Shown here piece after piece: positions 36,785 to 45,311 of a DNA stretch of 64,000 nucleotides. Position 1 is the stretch's first letter, and the number at the start of each line of letters is the position of its first letter. Position numbers and translations under genes: made by a program. The notes beneath the pieces are model-generated. The model made no database searches. It saw only the letters and a list, made by a program, of their open reading frames with translations, and was not told the DNA's origin. Source of the stretch: Geodermatophilus siccatus (GTDB taxonomy: Bacteria; Actinomycetota; Actinomycetes; Mycobacteriales; Geodermatophilaceae); NCBI RefSeq assembly GCF_900103785.1, contig NZ_FNHE01000002.1, forward strand, positions 186,001 to 250,000. Direction: 5' to 3'.

Positions 36785-38308
36785 CTACGCGCCTCGGTCC
36801 CCGACCGGGGCGCCGTCCACCAGCAGCAGGCGGCAGGCCGGCCGGCCCCGCCCGGCGAGCACCGCCGACAGCGTCTCCGACGTCGCCCACAGCGCCAGGT
36901 CGGCCGGAGCCCCGACGGCCAGCGGCCCCTGTGGGTGCTCCGCGCGGACGGCGTGCCAGCCGCCGTGCGTGGCCGCGTCGAAGGCGTCGAAGGGCCGCAG
37001 CCCCGATCCCGGCGCGTGGTGGTCGACCGCCGCGTGCACCCCGCCCCACGGGTCCAGCGGGGTGACCGGGGTGTCGCTGCCCAGGACGAGCGCGACCCCG
37101 GCGTCGGCGAGTTCGGCGAACGGGTTGGTGGCCAGCGCCCGGTCCACCCCGAGCCGCTCGGCGTACATCCCGGCGTCCCCGCCCCAGGCCGAGTCGAACG
37201 CCGGCTGCACGCTGGCGACCATCCCCCAGTCGCGCAGCCGCACCACCGCTGCCGGGGACGCCATCTCGACGTGCTCGAGGCGGTGCCGGCACGCCCGGAC
37301 CGCGGCTGCGCCCAGCTCGTCGACGACCGCGCCGACCGCGTCGAGCACCTGGTCGACCGCGGCGTCCCCGATGACGTGGAACCCCGCCTGCACGCCGGCG
37401 CGGGTGCAGGCCCGCACGTGCTCGACCAGGGACGCCGTCTCGAAGCGCAGGTGCCCGACCGTCTCGGGTCGGTCACTGTAGGGACGGCTCAGCGCGGCGG
37501 TGTGCGAGCCCAGGGCGCCGTCGCAGAACAGGTCGCCCCCGGCGCCGGTCAGACCCAGTTCGCGCACCACGTCCAGGCCTCCGCGCTCGGCCAGCTCACC
37601 CCAGTAGCCGAGCACCCGCGGACCGGGCTCGGCGGCGGCGATCGCCAGCAGGCCGGCCAGGTCGTCGGCGCCGGAGACCTCGGGTCCGGCCATCTCGTGC
37701 AGGCTGCCGATGCCCAGGGCGGCCGCCGCCGCGCGGGTGGCCCGCTGCGCGGCGCCGCGCTGGACGGCGTCCACCGCCCCGTAGGCCGCCTGCCGGGCGG
37801 CGTGGTGGGCATCCAGGCGCAGCTGCCCGTCCGCGGAGAAGCCGGGCAGGTCGGCGATCCCCGGGATCCGGTCCAGCAGCGCGGTCGAGACGGTGGCGGA
37901 GTGGACGTCGACCCGTGCCAGGTAGGCCGGCCGGTCGCCGACGACGGCGTCGACGTCGGCACGGGTGGGCCCGCGACCCTCCGGCCAGCCGGTCTCGTCC
38001 CAGCCGGTGCCGAGCAGGACACCGCCCGGAGTGGCCGCGGCGTGGGCCCGGAGCGACGCAACCACATCTCCAAGGCTCAGGCTCGAGTGGAGGTCGAGAC
38101 CGGTGAGCGCCAGACCGGTCGCCGTGGCGTGCACGTGCGCGTCGACGAAGGCCGGGGTGAGCAGCGCCCCCTCCCCCGCGACCACCCGGGCGGCGGACGG
38201 CGCGGCGGCGGCGTCCCCGAGCCAGGCGATCCGGCCGTCCTCCACCAGCACCGCCCGGCCGGTGCGATCGCCGACCGTCACGTCGGTGACCAGCAGGCTC
38301 TCGGTCAC
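36785..38308 (-). CDS. Amidohydrolase family protein (YtcJ-like)
   Basis: The 507-residue protein belongs to the metal-dependent amidohydrolases. It has the metal site TPAFVDAHVHATATGL, a central insert and the barrel segments FHVIGDAAVDQVLDAV, HRLEHVEMAS and LVLGSDTPVTPLDPWGGVHAAV. The C-terminal beta-sandwich ends ADLALWATSETL. The substrate is unknown. GTG 38308 is chosen since AGGGAGGA lies about 8 bases upstream and the product begins TESLLVTDVTV. It is divergent from the GNAT gene. Confidence 0.9.
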   Translation of the reverse strand: MTESLLVTDVTVGDRTGRAVLVEDGRIAWLGDAAAAPSAARVVAGEGALLTPAFVDAHVHATATGLALTGLDLHSSLSLGDVVASLRAHAAATPGGVLLGTGWDETGWPEGRGPTRADVDAVVGDRPAYLARVDVHSATVSTALLDRIPGIADLPGFSADGQLRLDAHHAARQAAYGAVDAVQRGAAQRATRAAAAALGIGSLHEMAGPEVSGADDLAGLLAIAAAEPGPRVLGYWGELAERGGLDVVRELGLTGAGGDLFCDGALGSHTAALSRPYSDRPETVGHLRFETASLVEHVRACTRAGVQAGFHVIGDAAVDQVLDAVGAVVDELGAAAVRACRHRLEHVEMASPAAVVRLRDWGMVASVQPAFDSAWGGDAGMYAERLGVDRALATNPFAELADAGVALVLGSDTPVTPLDPWGGVHAAVDHHAPGSGLRPFDAFDAATHGGWHAVRAEHPQGPLAVGAPADLALWATSETLSAVLAGRGRPACRLLLVDGAPVGDRGA

Positions 38309-38427
38309 GTCCCGTCCTCCCTGTCGCGCGGGCGCCGACCGCGCCCGGGGAAGGACACCACGGCGCCTCCGCCGGAGGCGTCCCGGGGGGCGGCCGGCGT
38401 CCGGTGGCCGCGGGCCGCCCCCGGCGG

Positions 38428-38433
38428 TAGGCA
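38428..38433 (+). promoter_or_regulatory. -10-like element, leaderless start of GNAT gene
   Basis: TAGGCA lies 7 bases before GTG 38441; the sixth base is not T, so this is a weak match. Confidence 0.4.
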
Positions 38434-38440
38434 GGACGGC

Positions 38441-38968
38441 GTGGCGGCCGAGGGCGGGGACCTGCGCACCGCACGGTTGCGGTTGCGGCCCTGGACCACC
38501 CGCCGGGACGACCTGGCGCGGCTGGTGGACCTCTACGGCCGCGACGAGGTCACCCGCTGGCTGGGCGGCACGCCGTCGGTCCCGCCGGCCGAGCTGGTCG
38601 CCCGGTGGCGCGCGGTGGCGCAGGCCGACGACCGCTTCGGCGTCTGGGCGATCGAGCTGGACTCCGGGATCGTGGCCGGCACGGTGCTGCTCAAGCCCCT
38701 CCCCCGCGGCGTGGGCGAGGTGGAGGTCGGCTGGCACCTGCACCCGGACAGCTGGGGCCGCGGCTACGCCACCGAGGCGGCGCGGGCGGTCATCGAGCGG
38801 GGCTTCGAGGCGGGCCTGCCGGAGGTGTACGCCGTGGTCCGGCCCGGCAACACCGCGTCGGTGGCTGTGTGCACCCGGCTGGGGATGACCCCGCTGGGCC
38901 GGATGCGCCGCTGGTACGACGTCGAGCTCGACGCCTTCCGGCTCATGGCACCGACGGTCGTCGACTGA
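38441..38968 (+). CDS. GNAT acetyltransferase, RimJ/RimL type
   Basis: The 175-residue protein has the RimJ/RimL layout: LRTARLRLRPWTTRRDDLARLVDLYGRDEVTRWLGG, then FGVWAIELDSGIVAGTVLLKPLP, the acetyl-CoA loop GWHLHPDSWGRGYATEAARAVIERGFE, and VYAVVRPGNTASVAVCTRLGMTPLGRMRRWYD. It may acetylate an N-terminal residue or a small molecule. The upstream frame is much longer but is antisense to the amidohydrolase, so the start at 38441 is preferred. Confidence 0.88.
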   Translation: MAAEGGDLRTARLRLRPWTTRRDDLARLVDLYGRDEVTRWLGGTPSVPPAELVARWRAVAQADDRFGVWAIELDSGIVAGTVLLKPLPRGVGEVEVGWHLHPDSWGRGYATEAARAVIERGFEAGLPEVYAVVRPGNTASVAVCTRLGMTPLGRMRRWYDVELDAFRLMAPTVVD

Positions 38969-38972
38969 GAGA

Positions 38973-39027
38973 GGACCCCGTCCCCCCTCACCGCTCGCGG
39001 GCTCGCGGCGAGCCTCCGGGCGGGGCC
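38973..39027 (+). repeat. GC-rich extragenic palindrome, copy d
   Basis: GGACCCCGTCC (38973-38983) and GGGCGGGGCC (39018-39027) flank an inner stem around CTCGCGGGCTCG. It lies between convergent gene ends. Confidence 0.65.
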
Positions 39028-39056
39028 GCTCCAGGGCTCGGCTCGGCGGCCACCCT

Positions 39057-39914
39057 TCAGCGGGCGCGGCGGCGCAGCAGCCGGCGCACCGTCGCGACCG
39101 GGTTCGCCTTGGGGCGGGCGCCCTTGACGTCGCTGTGGTCGAGGCGCACGGCCTCCTCCGGCGTCGGTGCGGTGCCGCCCAGGTGCGCCGGCTGCCACCA
39201 GAGGTCCTCGGGGCCGGCCGGCGGCTGGGGATAGGTGCGCTGGGCCTCGTCGAGCAACGCCTCCATCGCCGCCCGGATGCGGGTCAGCAGCGCGCGGGGC
39301 TCCTCCCCCGGCTCCGGGCGGATCGGCTCGCCGAGGACGACGGTGACCGCCACGCCGCGGGTCAGCTGGATCGGGTGGTGCTTGGTGAACAGCCGCTGGC
39401 CGCCCCACACCGCCGCGGGGATCACCGGGACCCCGGCGTCGATCGCCATCCGCGCGGCGCCGGCCTTGAGCTCCTTGACCCGGAAGCTGCTGCTGATCGT
39501 CGCCTCGGGGAAGACGCCGACCACCTCGCCGTCCTTGAGCGCGCGGACGGCGAGGTCGAACGCGGCCGCTCCGGCCTTCCGGTCGACCGGGATGTGGTGC
39601 ATCGCCCGCATGAACGGCCCGGAGAAACCGTGGGCGAACACCGAGGCCTTGGCCATGAACCGCACCAGCCGGTGCTGCGGTAGCGCCGCCAGCCCGAGGA
39701 AGGTGAAGTCGAGGTAGCTGACGTGGTTGCTGCAGACCACCGCGCCGCCCGACGTCGGCACGTGCTCGGCGCCGCGGACGTCGAAGCGGAAGCGCAGCAG
39801 CCGGAACACCGCCAGCGCCAGCCGGATGACGAACCGGTACGGACGGTCGCGGGGGTCCGGGTGCGCACCGAAGAGGTCGCGGCGGACGACGTCGCCCCAG
39901 CTGGCGGTGTACAT
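39057..39914 (-). CDS. 1-acyl-glycerol-3-phosphate acyltransferase-like protein (PlsC family)
   Basis: The 285-residue acyltransferase has the NHVSYLDF (HX4D) catalytic motif, followed by FSGPFMRAMHHIPVDRKAG, VVGVFPEATISSSFRVKELKAGAARMAIDAGVPVIPAAV and a disordered, basic tail. It acylates a lysophospholipid or a related acceptor in the membrane. ATG 39914 is preferred over 39944 because TATCGT (39926-39921 on the - strand) lies 6 bases upstream, the leaderless pattern. Confidence 0.9.
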   Translation of the reverse strand: MYTASWGDVVRRDLFGAHPDPRDRPYRFVIRLALAVFRLLRFRFDVRGAEHVPTSGGAVVCSNHVSYLDFTFLGLAALPQHRLVRFMAKASVFAHGFSGPFMRAMHHIPVDRKAGAAAFDLAVRALKDGEVVGVFPEATISSSFRVKELKAGAARMAIDAGVPVIPAAVWGGQRLFTKHHPIQLTRGVAVTVVLGEPIRPEPGEEPRALLTRIRAAMEALLDEAQRTYPQPPAGPEDLWWQPAHLGGTAPTPEEAVRLDHSDVKGARPKANPVATVRRLLRRRAR

Positions 39915-39949
39915 GGCGGGACGATAACCGCCGTCCCGCGGCACCGCTC

Positions 39950-41101
39950 TCAGGAGTGCGTGGCCTCGACCGCCGCCCGCACCACCGCGGTGAGGTCACC
40001 GGTCTGCGCGAACACCCGGCGCTGTAGGTCCGCGCCGGTGCCGCGGTCGAGGACCGCGGCGACGCCGCCGGATACCCGCTGCTCGTCGCCGGCGGCGGCC
40101 AGCGCGGGCCGCACGTGCTCCAGCAGCGCCGTCACGACCTGCGCGGCCGGCGCGGGACGGCCGGTGGCGGGGTGCACGAGGTCCCCGGTCAGCCCGGAGC
40201 GGCTGGCGCGCCACGCGGCCATGCGCACCACCTCGCTGCGGACGGCGGGCGCCGGCACCCCGGCCCGCCACTCGCCCGCGGCGGTGCCGACCAGCCCGCG
40301 CACCAGGCCGGCGAGGGTGACGGCGTCCTCGGCCCGCAGCGCGACGTCGGCGACCCGCACCTCGACGGTGGGCCAGCGCTCGGACAGCCGGGCGTCGAAG
40401 TACACCATCCCGGTGTCGACGATCGTCTCCGTGGCGAGCAGCTCCTGCACGAGCCGGTGGTAGGCGGCGGCGTCGGCGAACAGCTCGGTGGGGCCCGACG
40501 ACGGCCAGCGGTTCCACGCCTGGGCGCGGTAGCTGGCGTGGCCGCTGTCCCGGCCCAGCCAGAACGGCGAGTTCGCGGTCAGCGCGGTCAGCACCGGGAG
40601 CCACACGCGGATCCGGTTGAGGACGGCGACGCCCTCCTCGTCGTCGTCGACGGCGACGTGCACGTGGCACCCGCAGGTCAGCTGCTCGGCCGCGGTCAGC
40701 CCGAAGGTCTCGGCCATCTGCGTGTACCGCTCCCCCGGCGTGCTCCGCGGCTCGACCCGCACCGGGGAGCTGGCCAGCGCGGCCACCCGGGCGCCGACAC
40801 CACGGGCCGCGGCGTCCGCCCGCTCCCGCCAGTGCCGCAGGTCGGCGGCCACGTCCTCCAGACCCGTGCAGACGGGCGTGCCGAACTCCAGCTGCTGCGC
40901 CTTGAGCTCGGGGACCAGCCGGGCGGCCGGGTCGTCGACCACGCGCGTGTCGCCGTCCTCCCGCTCGGCACGGTCGTGCTCCTCGACCGTCTCGCCCTCG
41001 CCACGACGGGCCGCCACCTCCAGCGCGGCCGGCCCGAGCGGCACCGGCCGCCCCGAGGGGTCGACCACCAGCAGTTCCTCCTCGACACCCACCGTCCGCA
41101 C
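39950..41101 (-). CDS. Carboxylate-amine ligase, YbdK/GCS2 type
   Basis: The 383-residue ATP-dependent ligase belongs to the glutamate-cysteine ligase 2 group. It starts VRTVGVEEELLVVDPSGRPV, has ELKAQQLEFGTPVC, GCHVHVAVDDDEEGVAVLNRIRVWLPVLTALTANSPFWLGRDSGHASYRAQAW, and YFDARLSERWPTVEVRVADV. Actinobacterial members are often called glutamate-cysteine ligase-like; the product is not established here. GTG 41101 is chosen because the conserved TVGVEEE begins there; AATGCT lies 6 bases upstream. Confidence 0.9.
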   Translation of the reverse strand: MRTVGVEEELLVVDPSGRPVPLGPAALEVAARRGEGETVEEHDRAEREDGDTRVVDDPAARLVPELKAQQLEFGTPVCTGLEDVAADLRHWRERADAAARGVGARVAALASSPVRVEPRSTPGERYTQMAETFGLTAAEQLTCGCHVHVAVDDDEEGVAVLNRIRVWLPVLTALTANSPFWLGRDSGHASYRAQAWNRWPSSGPTELFADAAAYHRLVQELLATETIVDTGMVYFDARLSERWPTVEVRVADVALRAEDAVTLAGLVRGLVGTAAGEWRAGVPAPAVRSEVVRMAAWRASRSGLTGDLVHPATGRPAPAAQVVTALLEHVRPALAAAGDEQRVSGGVAAVLDRGTGADLQRRVFAQTGDLTAVVRAAVEATHS

Positions 41102-41220
41102 GCCGACAGCATTCCCAGGAGGCTGCGGTGCCGCGCGGCGAACGGGATGGGGAACCGGAAGTCCTTGTCGGTGGCCCGGCGCCGGAGGCGCCGCCTTCCC
41201 TCCCTGGAAGTTTCCTACAA

Positions 41221-41236
41221 CTGTTCGGGATAACGG
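41221..41236 (-). repeat. dif-directed motif, copy 5 (one mismatch)
   Basis: On the - strand CCGTTATCCCGAAC (41236-41223) differs from the consensus by one base. It lies 12.8 kb right of dif, reads toward dif and abuts the -10 element of the next gene. Confidence 0.65.
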
Positions 41237-41242
41237 TACGAT
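41237..41242 (+). promoter_or_regulatory. -10 element, leaderless start of 41249 gene
   Basis: TACGAT lies 6 bases before ATG 41249, directly after the dif-directed motif, so a motif-binding protein could block this promoter. Confidence 0.55.
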
Positions 41243-41248
41243 GAGTGC

Positions 41249-42106
41249 ATGAGCGACCGGTGGGAACCGCCTCTCCCGGCGATGCCGGCTCCGCCTCCCG
41301 AGCGGGCCTGGCGCCGGCTGCCCGTGCCGCCCGGCTACGAGGCCCAGTGGCGCCGGCTCGTCGACGCCGCGCTCGAGCTCGGCATGGGGCCCGACGCCCT
41401 CGTCGAGGAGGGCATGGACCCCATCGCCGAAGCCCGCGACTGGAAGCCGGCCACCGTCGCCCTCTACAGCAAGGTCGCCCGGTACGGCGGGATCGCGCTG
41501 CCGGTGGTGCGGACGCCGGAGCCCGACCCGCAGACCCTGGAGTTGCGGCCACTCTCCCAGATCAGGTCCGAGGACCCCGAACACCTGCGCACCGTGGCGT
41601 GGTGCGCGCTGGCCCTGGGCTGGCCCGGGACCGTGGGGCAGTTCCGGTCGCTGCGCCGCGACCAGGTGCAGCCGACGGCGCGGCGGGTCGTCGTCCGCAC
41701 CGAGGACGGCGAGTGGTCGGTGCCGGGCGCGCTCACCGCGTGGCACGCCTGGGAGTCCTGCCGCGCCCGGTTCCCCGCGCTCGCCGACAGCCCGTGGGTG
41801 CTGCCGGCGCTGCGCCGCGGCCCCGGTCTCACCTCGGCCGTGGGGGCGCGACTGTCGACCCAGGCGCTGCAGGTCACCTTCGCCAAGCACGCCGTGCGGA
41901 CGGCGCAGCACCTTCGGATGACCGCACCACCGTCGAGGCGCGAGTGGGCCGAGGCGCTGGCGGTGCAGTACCTGACCCTCTCCTACGACTCCTACCGCCG
42001 GCTCGCGCTCGCGGGCGGCGCCGAGCCGGTCGCCCCGCGCGGCGCCGTGCGCGCCAAGCGCAGTGCGGCCCGAGCGGCGCGCGAGGCCGAGGGCCGCCCC
42101 TCCTGA
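41249..42106 (+). CDS. Tyrosine-recombinase-like protein lacking catalytic residues, function unknown
   Basis: The 285-residue protein is not assigned to a named family. Its middle resembles the core of phage-integrase-type recombinases. LRTVAWCALALGWPGTVGQFRSLRRDQVQ stands where TGLR-SELLALRW-type sequence is expected; a beta-hairpin RRVVVRTEDGEWSVPG and SPWVLPALRRG with LSTQALQVTFAKHAVRTA follow. The N-terminal segment WKPATVALYSKVARYGG could be the arm-binding domain. The box I arginine and hairpin lysine appear absent, so it is probably a DNA-binding rather than recombining protein. Three dif-directed motifs flank the gene. Confidence in the fold is modest. Confidence 0.5.
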   Translation: MSDRWEPPLPAMPAPPPERAWRRLPVPPGYEAQWRRLVDAALELGMGPDALVEEGMDPIAEARDWKPATVALYSKVARYGGIALPVVRTPEPDPQTLELRPLSQIRSEDPEHLRTVAWCALALGWPGTVGQFRSLRRDQVQPTARRVVVRTEDGEWSVPGALTAWHAWESCRARFPALADSPWVLPALRRGPGLTSAVGARLSTQALQVTFAKHAVRTAQHLRMTAPPSRREWAEALAVQYLTLSYDSYRRLALAGGAEPVAPRGAVRAKRSAARAAREAEGRPS

Positions 42107-42169
42107 TCAGTGCGCGGGCTGCTCTTGGCCTCGCTGTCGGCCTTTTCTCCTGTTCTTGTCGGACGGCTA

Positions 42170-42183
42170 GTTGGGGATAACGG
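42170..42183 (-). repeat. dif-directed motif CCGTTATCCCCAAC, copy 6
   Basis: Exact copy on the - strand, 13.7 kb right of dif. Confidence 0.75.
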
Positions 42184-42419
42184 TAGTGGGGAGTGGCGCG
42201 CGAGGCCGACGCCGAGCCGGGCCTCCCCGGTCGGGCCGGCAGGAGGGCTCGTCGGCCGGTGTCGGGGCGGGGCACGCGCGCGGGCCCCGCGGGCCCGGAT
42301 GACGTGCCCGCTGGCCGCCGCCAGGTGCCCCGTGCCGCTCTCACCCGGCACGTCGGGCGCCGAGCGGGGCCCCCCTCCCCTGCTGCTGCCTGGCCCTCTC
42401 CGTCGTCGATGGTGCGCCA

Positions 42420-42433
42420 GTTGGAGATAACGG
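42420..42433 (-). repeat. dif-directed motif, copy 7 (one mismatch)
   Basis: On the - strand CCGTTATCTCCAAC, one base off consensus, 250 bases from copy 6. Confidence 0.65.
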
Positions 42434-42486
42434 GTACATGGCCGCTGCGCGGCCCCGGGCGACCGCGCCGGTGCCGGCGCGTCGGG

Positions 42487-43605
42487 TCAGAGGAGCGCGA
42501 GCTGCTCGCCCACCGGTGCCGGAGCGGGGCGGACCTGCGCCGGCCGGGTCGCCGGCAGGCTGCCTGACGGGAAGTCGCGGTCCCCGTCCGCGGGGATGCC
42601 GCCCGGCGTACTGTCGCCGTCCACCCCACGGGCCGCTCCCCCGGCCTGCCCGTCCAGGCCGTACCGGGTGAGCAGCGGGCCCACCCGGCCGGCCAGCCAG
42701 CTGCGGTACTCCGGTGCGACGACCGCGCCGCGGCGGTAGAGCTGCCGGTAGCGCGGCACCAGTGCCGGGTGCTCGCGGGCCAGCCAGGCGGAGAACCACT
42801 CCCGGGCGCCGGGGCGCAGGTGCAGCGGGACGACGGTGACGCCGGTGGCCCCCGCCTCCGCGACGGCTCGCAGCGCGGCGTCGAGGTCCGCCAGCCGGTC
42901 GGTGAGGCCGGGCAGCACCGGGGCGAGGAACACCCCGCAGGTCAGGCCGGCGTCGGTGAGCGCCCGCACCAGCTCCAGCCGGGCCCGCGGGCTGGGCGCC
43001 CCGGGCTCGAGGGAGGCCTGCAGCTCGTCGTCCCGGATCGCCAGGGACACCCCGAGCCCGACGGGGACGTCGCGGGCAGCGGCCGCCAGCAGCGGCAGGT
43101 CCCGGCGCAGCAGGGTGCCTTTCGTCAGGATCGAGAACGGCGTGCCGGAGCCCGCCAGCGCCGAGATCACGCCGGGCATCAGCCGGTAGCGGCCCTCGGC
43201 CCGCTGGTACGGGTCGGTGTTGGTGCCCAGGGCGACGTGCTCGCGCCGCCACGAGGGCCGGGCCAGCTCGCGGCGCAGGACGTCGACCAGGTTGGTCTTC
43301 ACGACGACCTGGGTGTCGAAGTCCCGGCCGGTGTCCAGCTCCAACCACTGGTGCGTGCTGCGGGCGTAGCAGTAACCACACGCATGGGAGCAGCCCCGGT
43401 AGGGGTTGATGGTCCATCGGAACGGCATGCGCGAGTCGCCCGGGACCTCGTTGAGCGCGCTCCTGCTGCGGACCTCGTGGAAGGTCAGCCCGGGGAACTC
43501 CGGCACCTGGACGCTGCGCAGGAGGCCGCGCATCGTCGGCATGCCGGGCAGCGTGGCCGGCTCCTCGGCGTCCAGCCGCTGGGCGTCCCACCGCACGCCG
43601 GTCAT
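42487..43605 (-). CDS. Radical SAM protein, Rv2578c family
   Basis: The 372-residue protein has the iron-sulfur motif CSHACGYCYA (CxxxCxxC) at about residues 72-81, followed by the radical SAM barrel (VVVKTNLVDVLRRELA, ALGTNTDPYQRAEGRYRLMPGVI). The family is sometimes called splB-like because of distant similarity to spore photoproduct lyase. A LexA-type palindrome lies two bases before the ATG, supporting a DNA-damage role. The M. tuberculosis homologue is, to my knowledge, in the LexA regulon. The C-terminal 60 residues are low complexity. Confidence 0.9.
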   Translation of the reverse strand: MTGVRWDAQRLDAEEPATLPGMPTMRGLLRSVQVPEFPGLTFHEVRSRSALNEVPGDSRMPFRWTINPYRGCSHACGYCYARSTHQWLELDTGRDFDTQVVVKTNLVDVLRRELARPSWRREHVALGTNTDPYQRAEGRYRLMPGVISALAGSGTPFSILTKGTLLRRDLPLLAAAARDVPVGLGVSLAIRDDELQASLEPGAPSPRARLELVRALTDAGLTCGVFLAPVLPGLTDRLADLDAALRAVAEAGATGVTVVPLHLRPGAREWFSAWLAREHPALVPRYRQLYRRGAVVAPEYRSWLAGRVGPLLTRYGLDGQAGGAARGVDGDSTPGGIPADGDRDFPSGSLPATRPAQVRPAPAPVGEQLALL

Positions 43606-43606
43606 C

Positions 43607-43620
43607 CGAACACACGTTCG
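43607..43620 (-). promoter_or_regulatory. LexA/SOS box of the radical SAM gene
   Basis: CGAACACACGTTCG is a 5-base perfect inverted repeat with a 4-base spacer, matching the actinobacterial/Gram-positive LexA site GAACNNNNGTTC. It ends two bases before the ATG, where LexA would block transcription initiation. Confidence 0.75.
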
Positions 43621-43639
43621 ACCCGGTGTCCAGCCGGCG

Positions 43640-44122
43640 CTACAGCGGCGGGCGGTCCTCGTAGAAGGTGGAGAGCACCACCGTCGTGCGCGTGGTGACG
43701 TTGGCGGTCTGCCGGATGGTCCGCAGCAGCGCCTCCAGCGCGTCCGGGGACGACGTCCGCACCTTGAGCAGGTAGCTCTCCACCCCCGCCACCGAGTGGC
43801 AGGCCTCGATCTCGGTCAGGTGCGCCAGCAGCGCCGGTGCCTCGTCCGGCGTGGCGGCGTCGGACGGGGTGATCGCGACGAACGCGGTCAGGCCCAGGCC
43901 GAGGGCCGCCGCGTCGAGCTTGGCGTGGTAGCCGGTGATCAGTCCCCGCTGCTCGAGCCGGCGCACCCGCTGGTGCACCGCCGACACCGACAGGCCCACC
44001 CGCTCGGCGAGCTCGGTGTAGCTGGCCCGCCCGTCGCGGGCCAGGGCGGCCAGCAGCGCCCGGTCGACGTCGCCGGAGGTGAGCGGCCCGCCGCCCTCAG
44101 CCGGGGAGGACGACGAGCTCAC
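43640..44122 (-). CDS. Lrp/AsnC-family regulator
   Basis: The 160-residue protein has an N-terminal helix-turn-helix (DGRASYTELAERVGLSVSAVHQRVRRLEQRGLI). The RAM ligand domain follows (AFVAITPSDAATPDEAPALLAHLTEIEACHSVAGVESYLLKVRTSSPDALEALL). Such proteins sense amino acids. GTG 44122 overlaps the end of the upstream M24 peptidase gene by 26 bases; a shorter start inside the disordered N-terminus is possible. The pairing with a peptidase suggests control of peptide or amino-acid use. Confidence 0.9.
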   Translation of the reverse strand: MSSSSSPAEGGGPLTSGDVDRALLAALARDGRASYTELAERVGLSVSAVHQRVRRLEQRGLITGYHAKLDAAALGLGLTAFVAITPSDAATPDEAPALLAHLTEIEACHSVAGVESYLLKVRTSSPDALEALLRTIRQTANVTTRTTVVLSTFYEDRPPL

Positions 44123-45254
44123 GCGGACCCTCGTTGAGCGCGGTGACGCCGTCGTCGGTGCAGACGACGATGTCCTCGATGCGGGCGCCGCAGCGGCCGG
44201 GCAGGTAAATGCCCGGCTCGACGGAGAACGCCATCCCCGGCTCGAGCGGCAGGCCGTTGCCGGCGACGATGTAGGGCGCCTCGTGGGTGTCCAGGCCGAT
44301 GCCGTGCCCGGTGCGGTGGATGAAGTACTCGCCCCACCCGGCGGCGGCGATGACGTCGCGCGCGGCGGCGTCCACGGCCTCGGCGGTCACCCCGGGCCGG
44401 ACGGCGGCGGTCGAGGCGCGCTGGGCCTCCTGCAGGACGGCGTACCACTCGGCGACCTCGGCACCCGGCGCGCGGCCGACGGCGTAGGTGCGGGTGCAGT
44501 CCGACCGGTAGCCGGTGACCGTCTCGCCGCCGATGTCGACGACGACGACGTCCCCCTCCTCCACCACCCGGTCGGAGAGCTCGTGGTGCGGGCTGGCGCC
44601 GTTGGGCCCGGACCCGACGATGGTGAAGTCCACCGACACGTGCCCCTCGGCGAGGATCGCCGCGGCGATGTCGGCACCCACCTCGGCCTCGGTGCGCCCG
44701 GCCCGCAGCCACTCCCCCATCCGGGCGTGCACCCGGTCGATGGCCGCGCCGGCCGCGGCGAGCTCGGCGACCTCGGCCGGCGTCTTCACCATCCGCAGCC
44801 GGTCGACGACCGGGCCCGCCAGCTCCAGCGCCGCCCCGGGCAGGGCGCCCGCGACGCCGAGTGCGTGCAGCGCCCAGGTGCGGTCGCCCACGGCCACCCG
44901 CGCCGGCGCGGCACCCAGCCGGGCGGTGGCGGTGCGGCCCAGCAGGGCGAAGGGGTCGTCGGTCTCGTCCCAGGCCAGCACCTCCAGGCCCAGGCCGCCG
45001 GCCGGGCTGGCGTCGACCATGGGGGCCTCCAGCCGGGGGACGACGAGGAACGGCTCGCCCCGCCGCGGCACCGCCAGCGCGGTGAGCCGCTCCATCGCGT
45101 GGGCGGAGTAGCCGCAGAGGTAGCGCAGGTCCGAGCCCGGGGTGACGACGAGCAGGTCGACCCCGGCCTCCGCGGCGACCTGCCGCGCGGCGTGCACGCG
45201 GTCGATGGTCACCAGCGGCGCACCGGCGGTCGCGGCGGCGGTCGGAGAGGGCAC
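44097..45254 (-). CDS. M24-family aminopeptidase (Xaa-Pro peptidase type)
   Basis: The 385-residue protein has a creatinase-like N-terminal domain and a pita-bread C-terminal domain. All five metal ligands are visible: Asp in VVVVDIGG, Asp in YRSDCTRTY, His in HRTGHGIGLDTHE, Glu in FSVEPGIYLPG and Glu in RIEDIVV. It removes residues before proline or an unusual N-terminus. By position it matches PepE (Rv2089c), next to the exonuclease gene. TAGGCT (45266-45261, - strand) lies 6 bases before the GTG, a leaderless start. Confidence 0.92.
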   Translation of the reverse strand: MPSPTAAATAGAPLVTIDRVHAARQVAAEAGVDLLVVTPGSDLRYLCGYSAHAMERLTALAVPRRGEPFLVVPRLEAPMVDASPAGGLGLEVLAWDETDDPFALLGRTATARLGAAPARVAVGDRTWALHALGVAGALPGAALELAGPVVDRLRMVKTPAEVAELAAAGAAIDRVHARMGEWLRAGRTEAEVGADIAAAILAEGHVSVDFTIVGSGPNGASPHHELSDRVVEEGDVVVVDIGGETVTGYRSDCTRTYAVGRAPGAEVAEWYAVLQEAQRASTAAVRPGVTAEAVDAAARDVIAAAGWGEYFIHRTGHGIGLDTHEAPYIVAGNGLPLEPGMAFSVEPGIYLPGRCGARIEDIVVCTDDGVTALNEGPRELVVLPG

Positions 45255-45260
45255 GATCGG

Positions 45261-45303
45261 AGCCTAACCAGGCGGTACGCCGTGCACCCCCCGCCGTTAC
45301 CGT
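45261..45303. promoter_or_regulatory. Divergent leaderless promoters of peptidase and exonuclease genes
   Basis: AGCCTA (45261-45266) is TAGGCT on the - strand, 6 bases before the peptidase GTG. TACCGT (45298-45303) lies 8 bases before the exonuclease GTG. Both genes therefore start within a 57-base gap and may compete for polymerase. Confidence 0.6.
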
Positions 45304-45311
45304 CCCGAGTC

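Larger units (their letters stand above)
42107..42486. other. Intergenic gap with two dif-directed motifs
   Basis: About 380 bases without a supported gene. It holds motif copies 6 and 7, plus GGCGCGCGAGGCCGA (42195-42209), a 15-base repeat of the end of the preceding gene (42076-42090). Confidence 0.5.
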
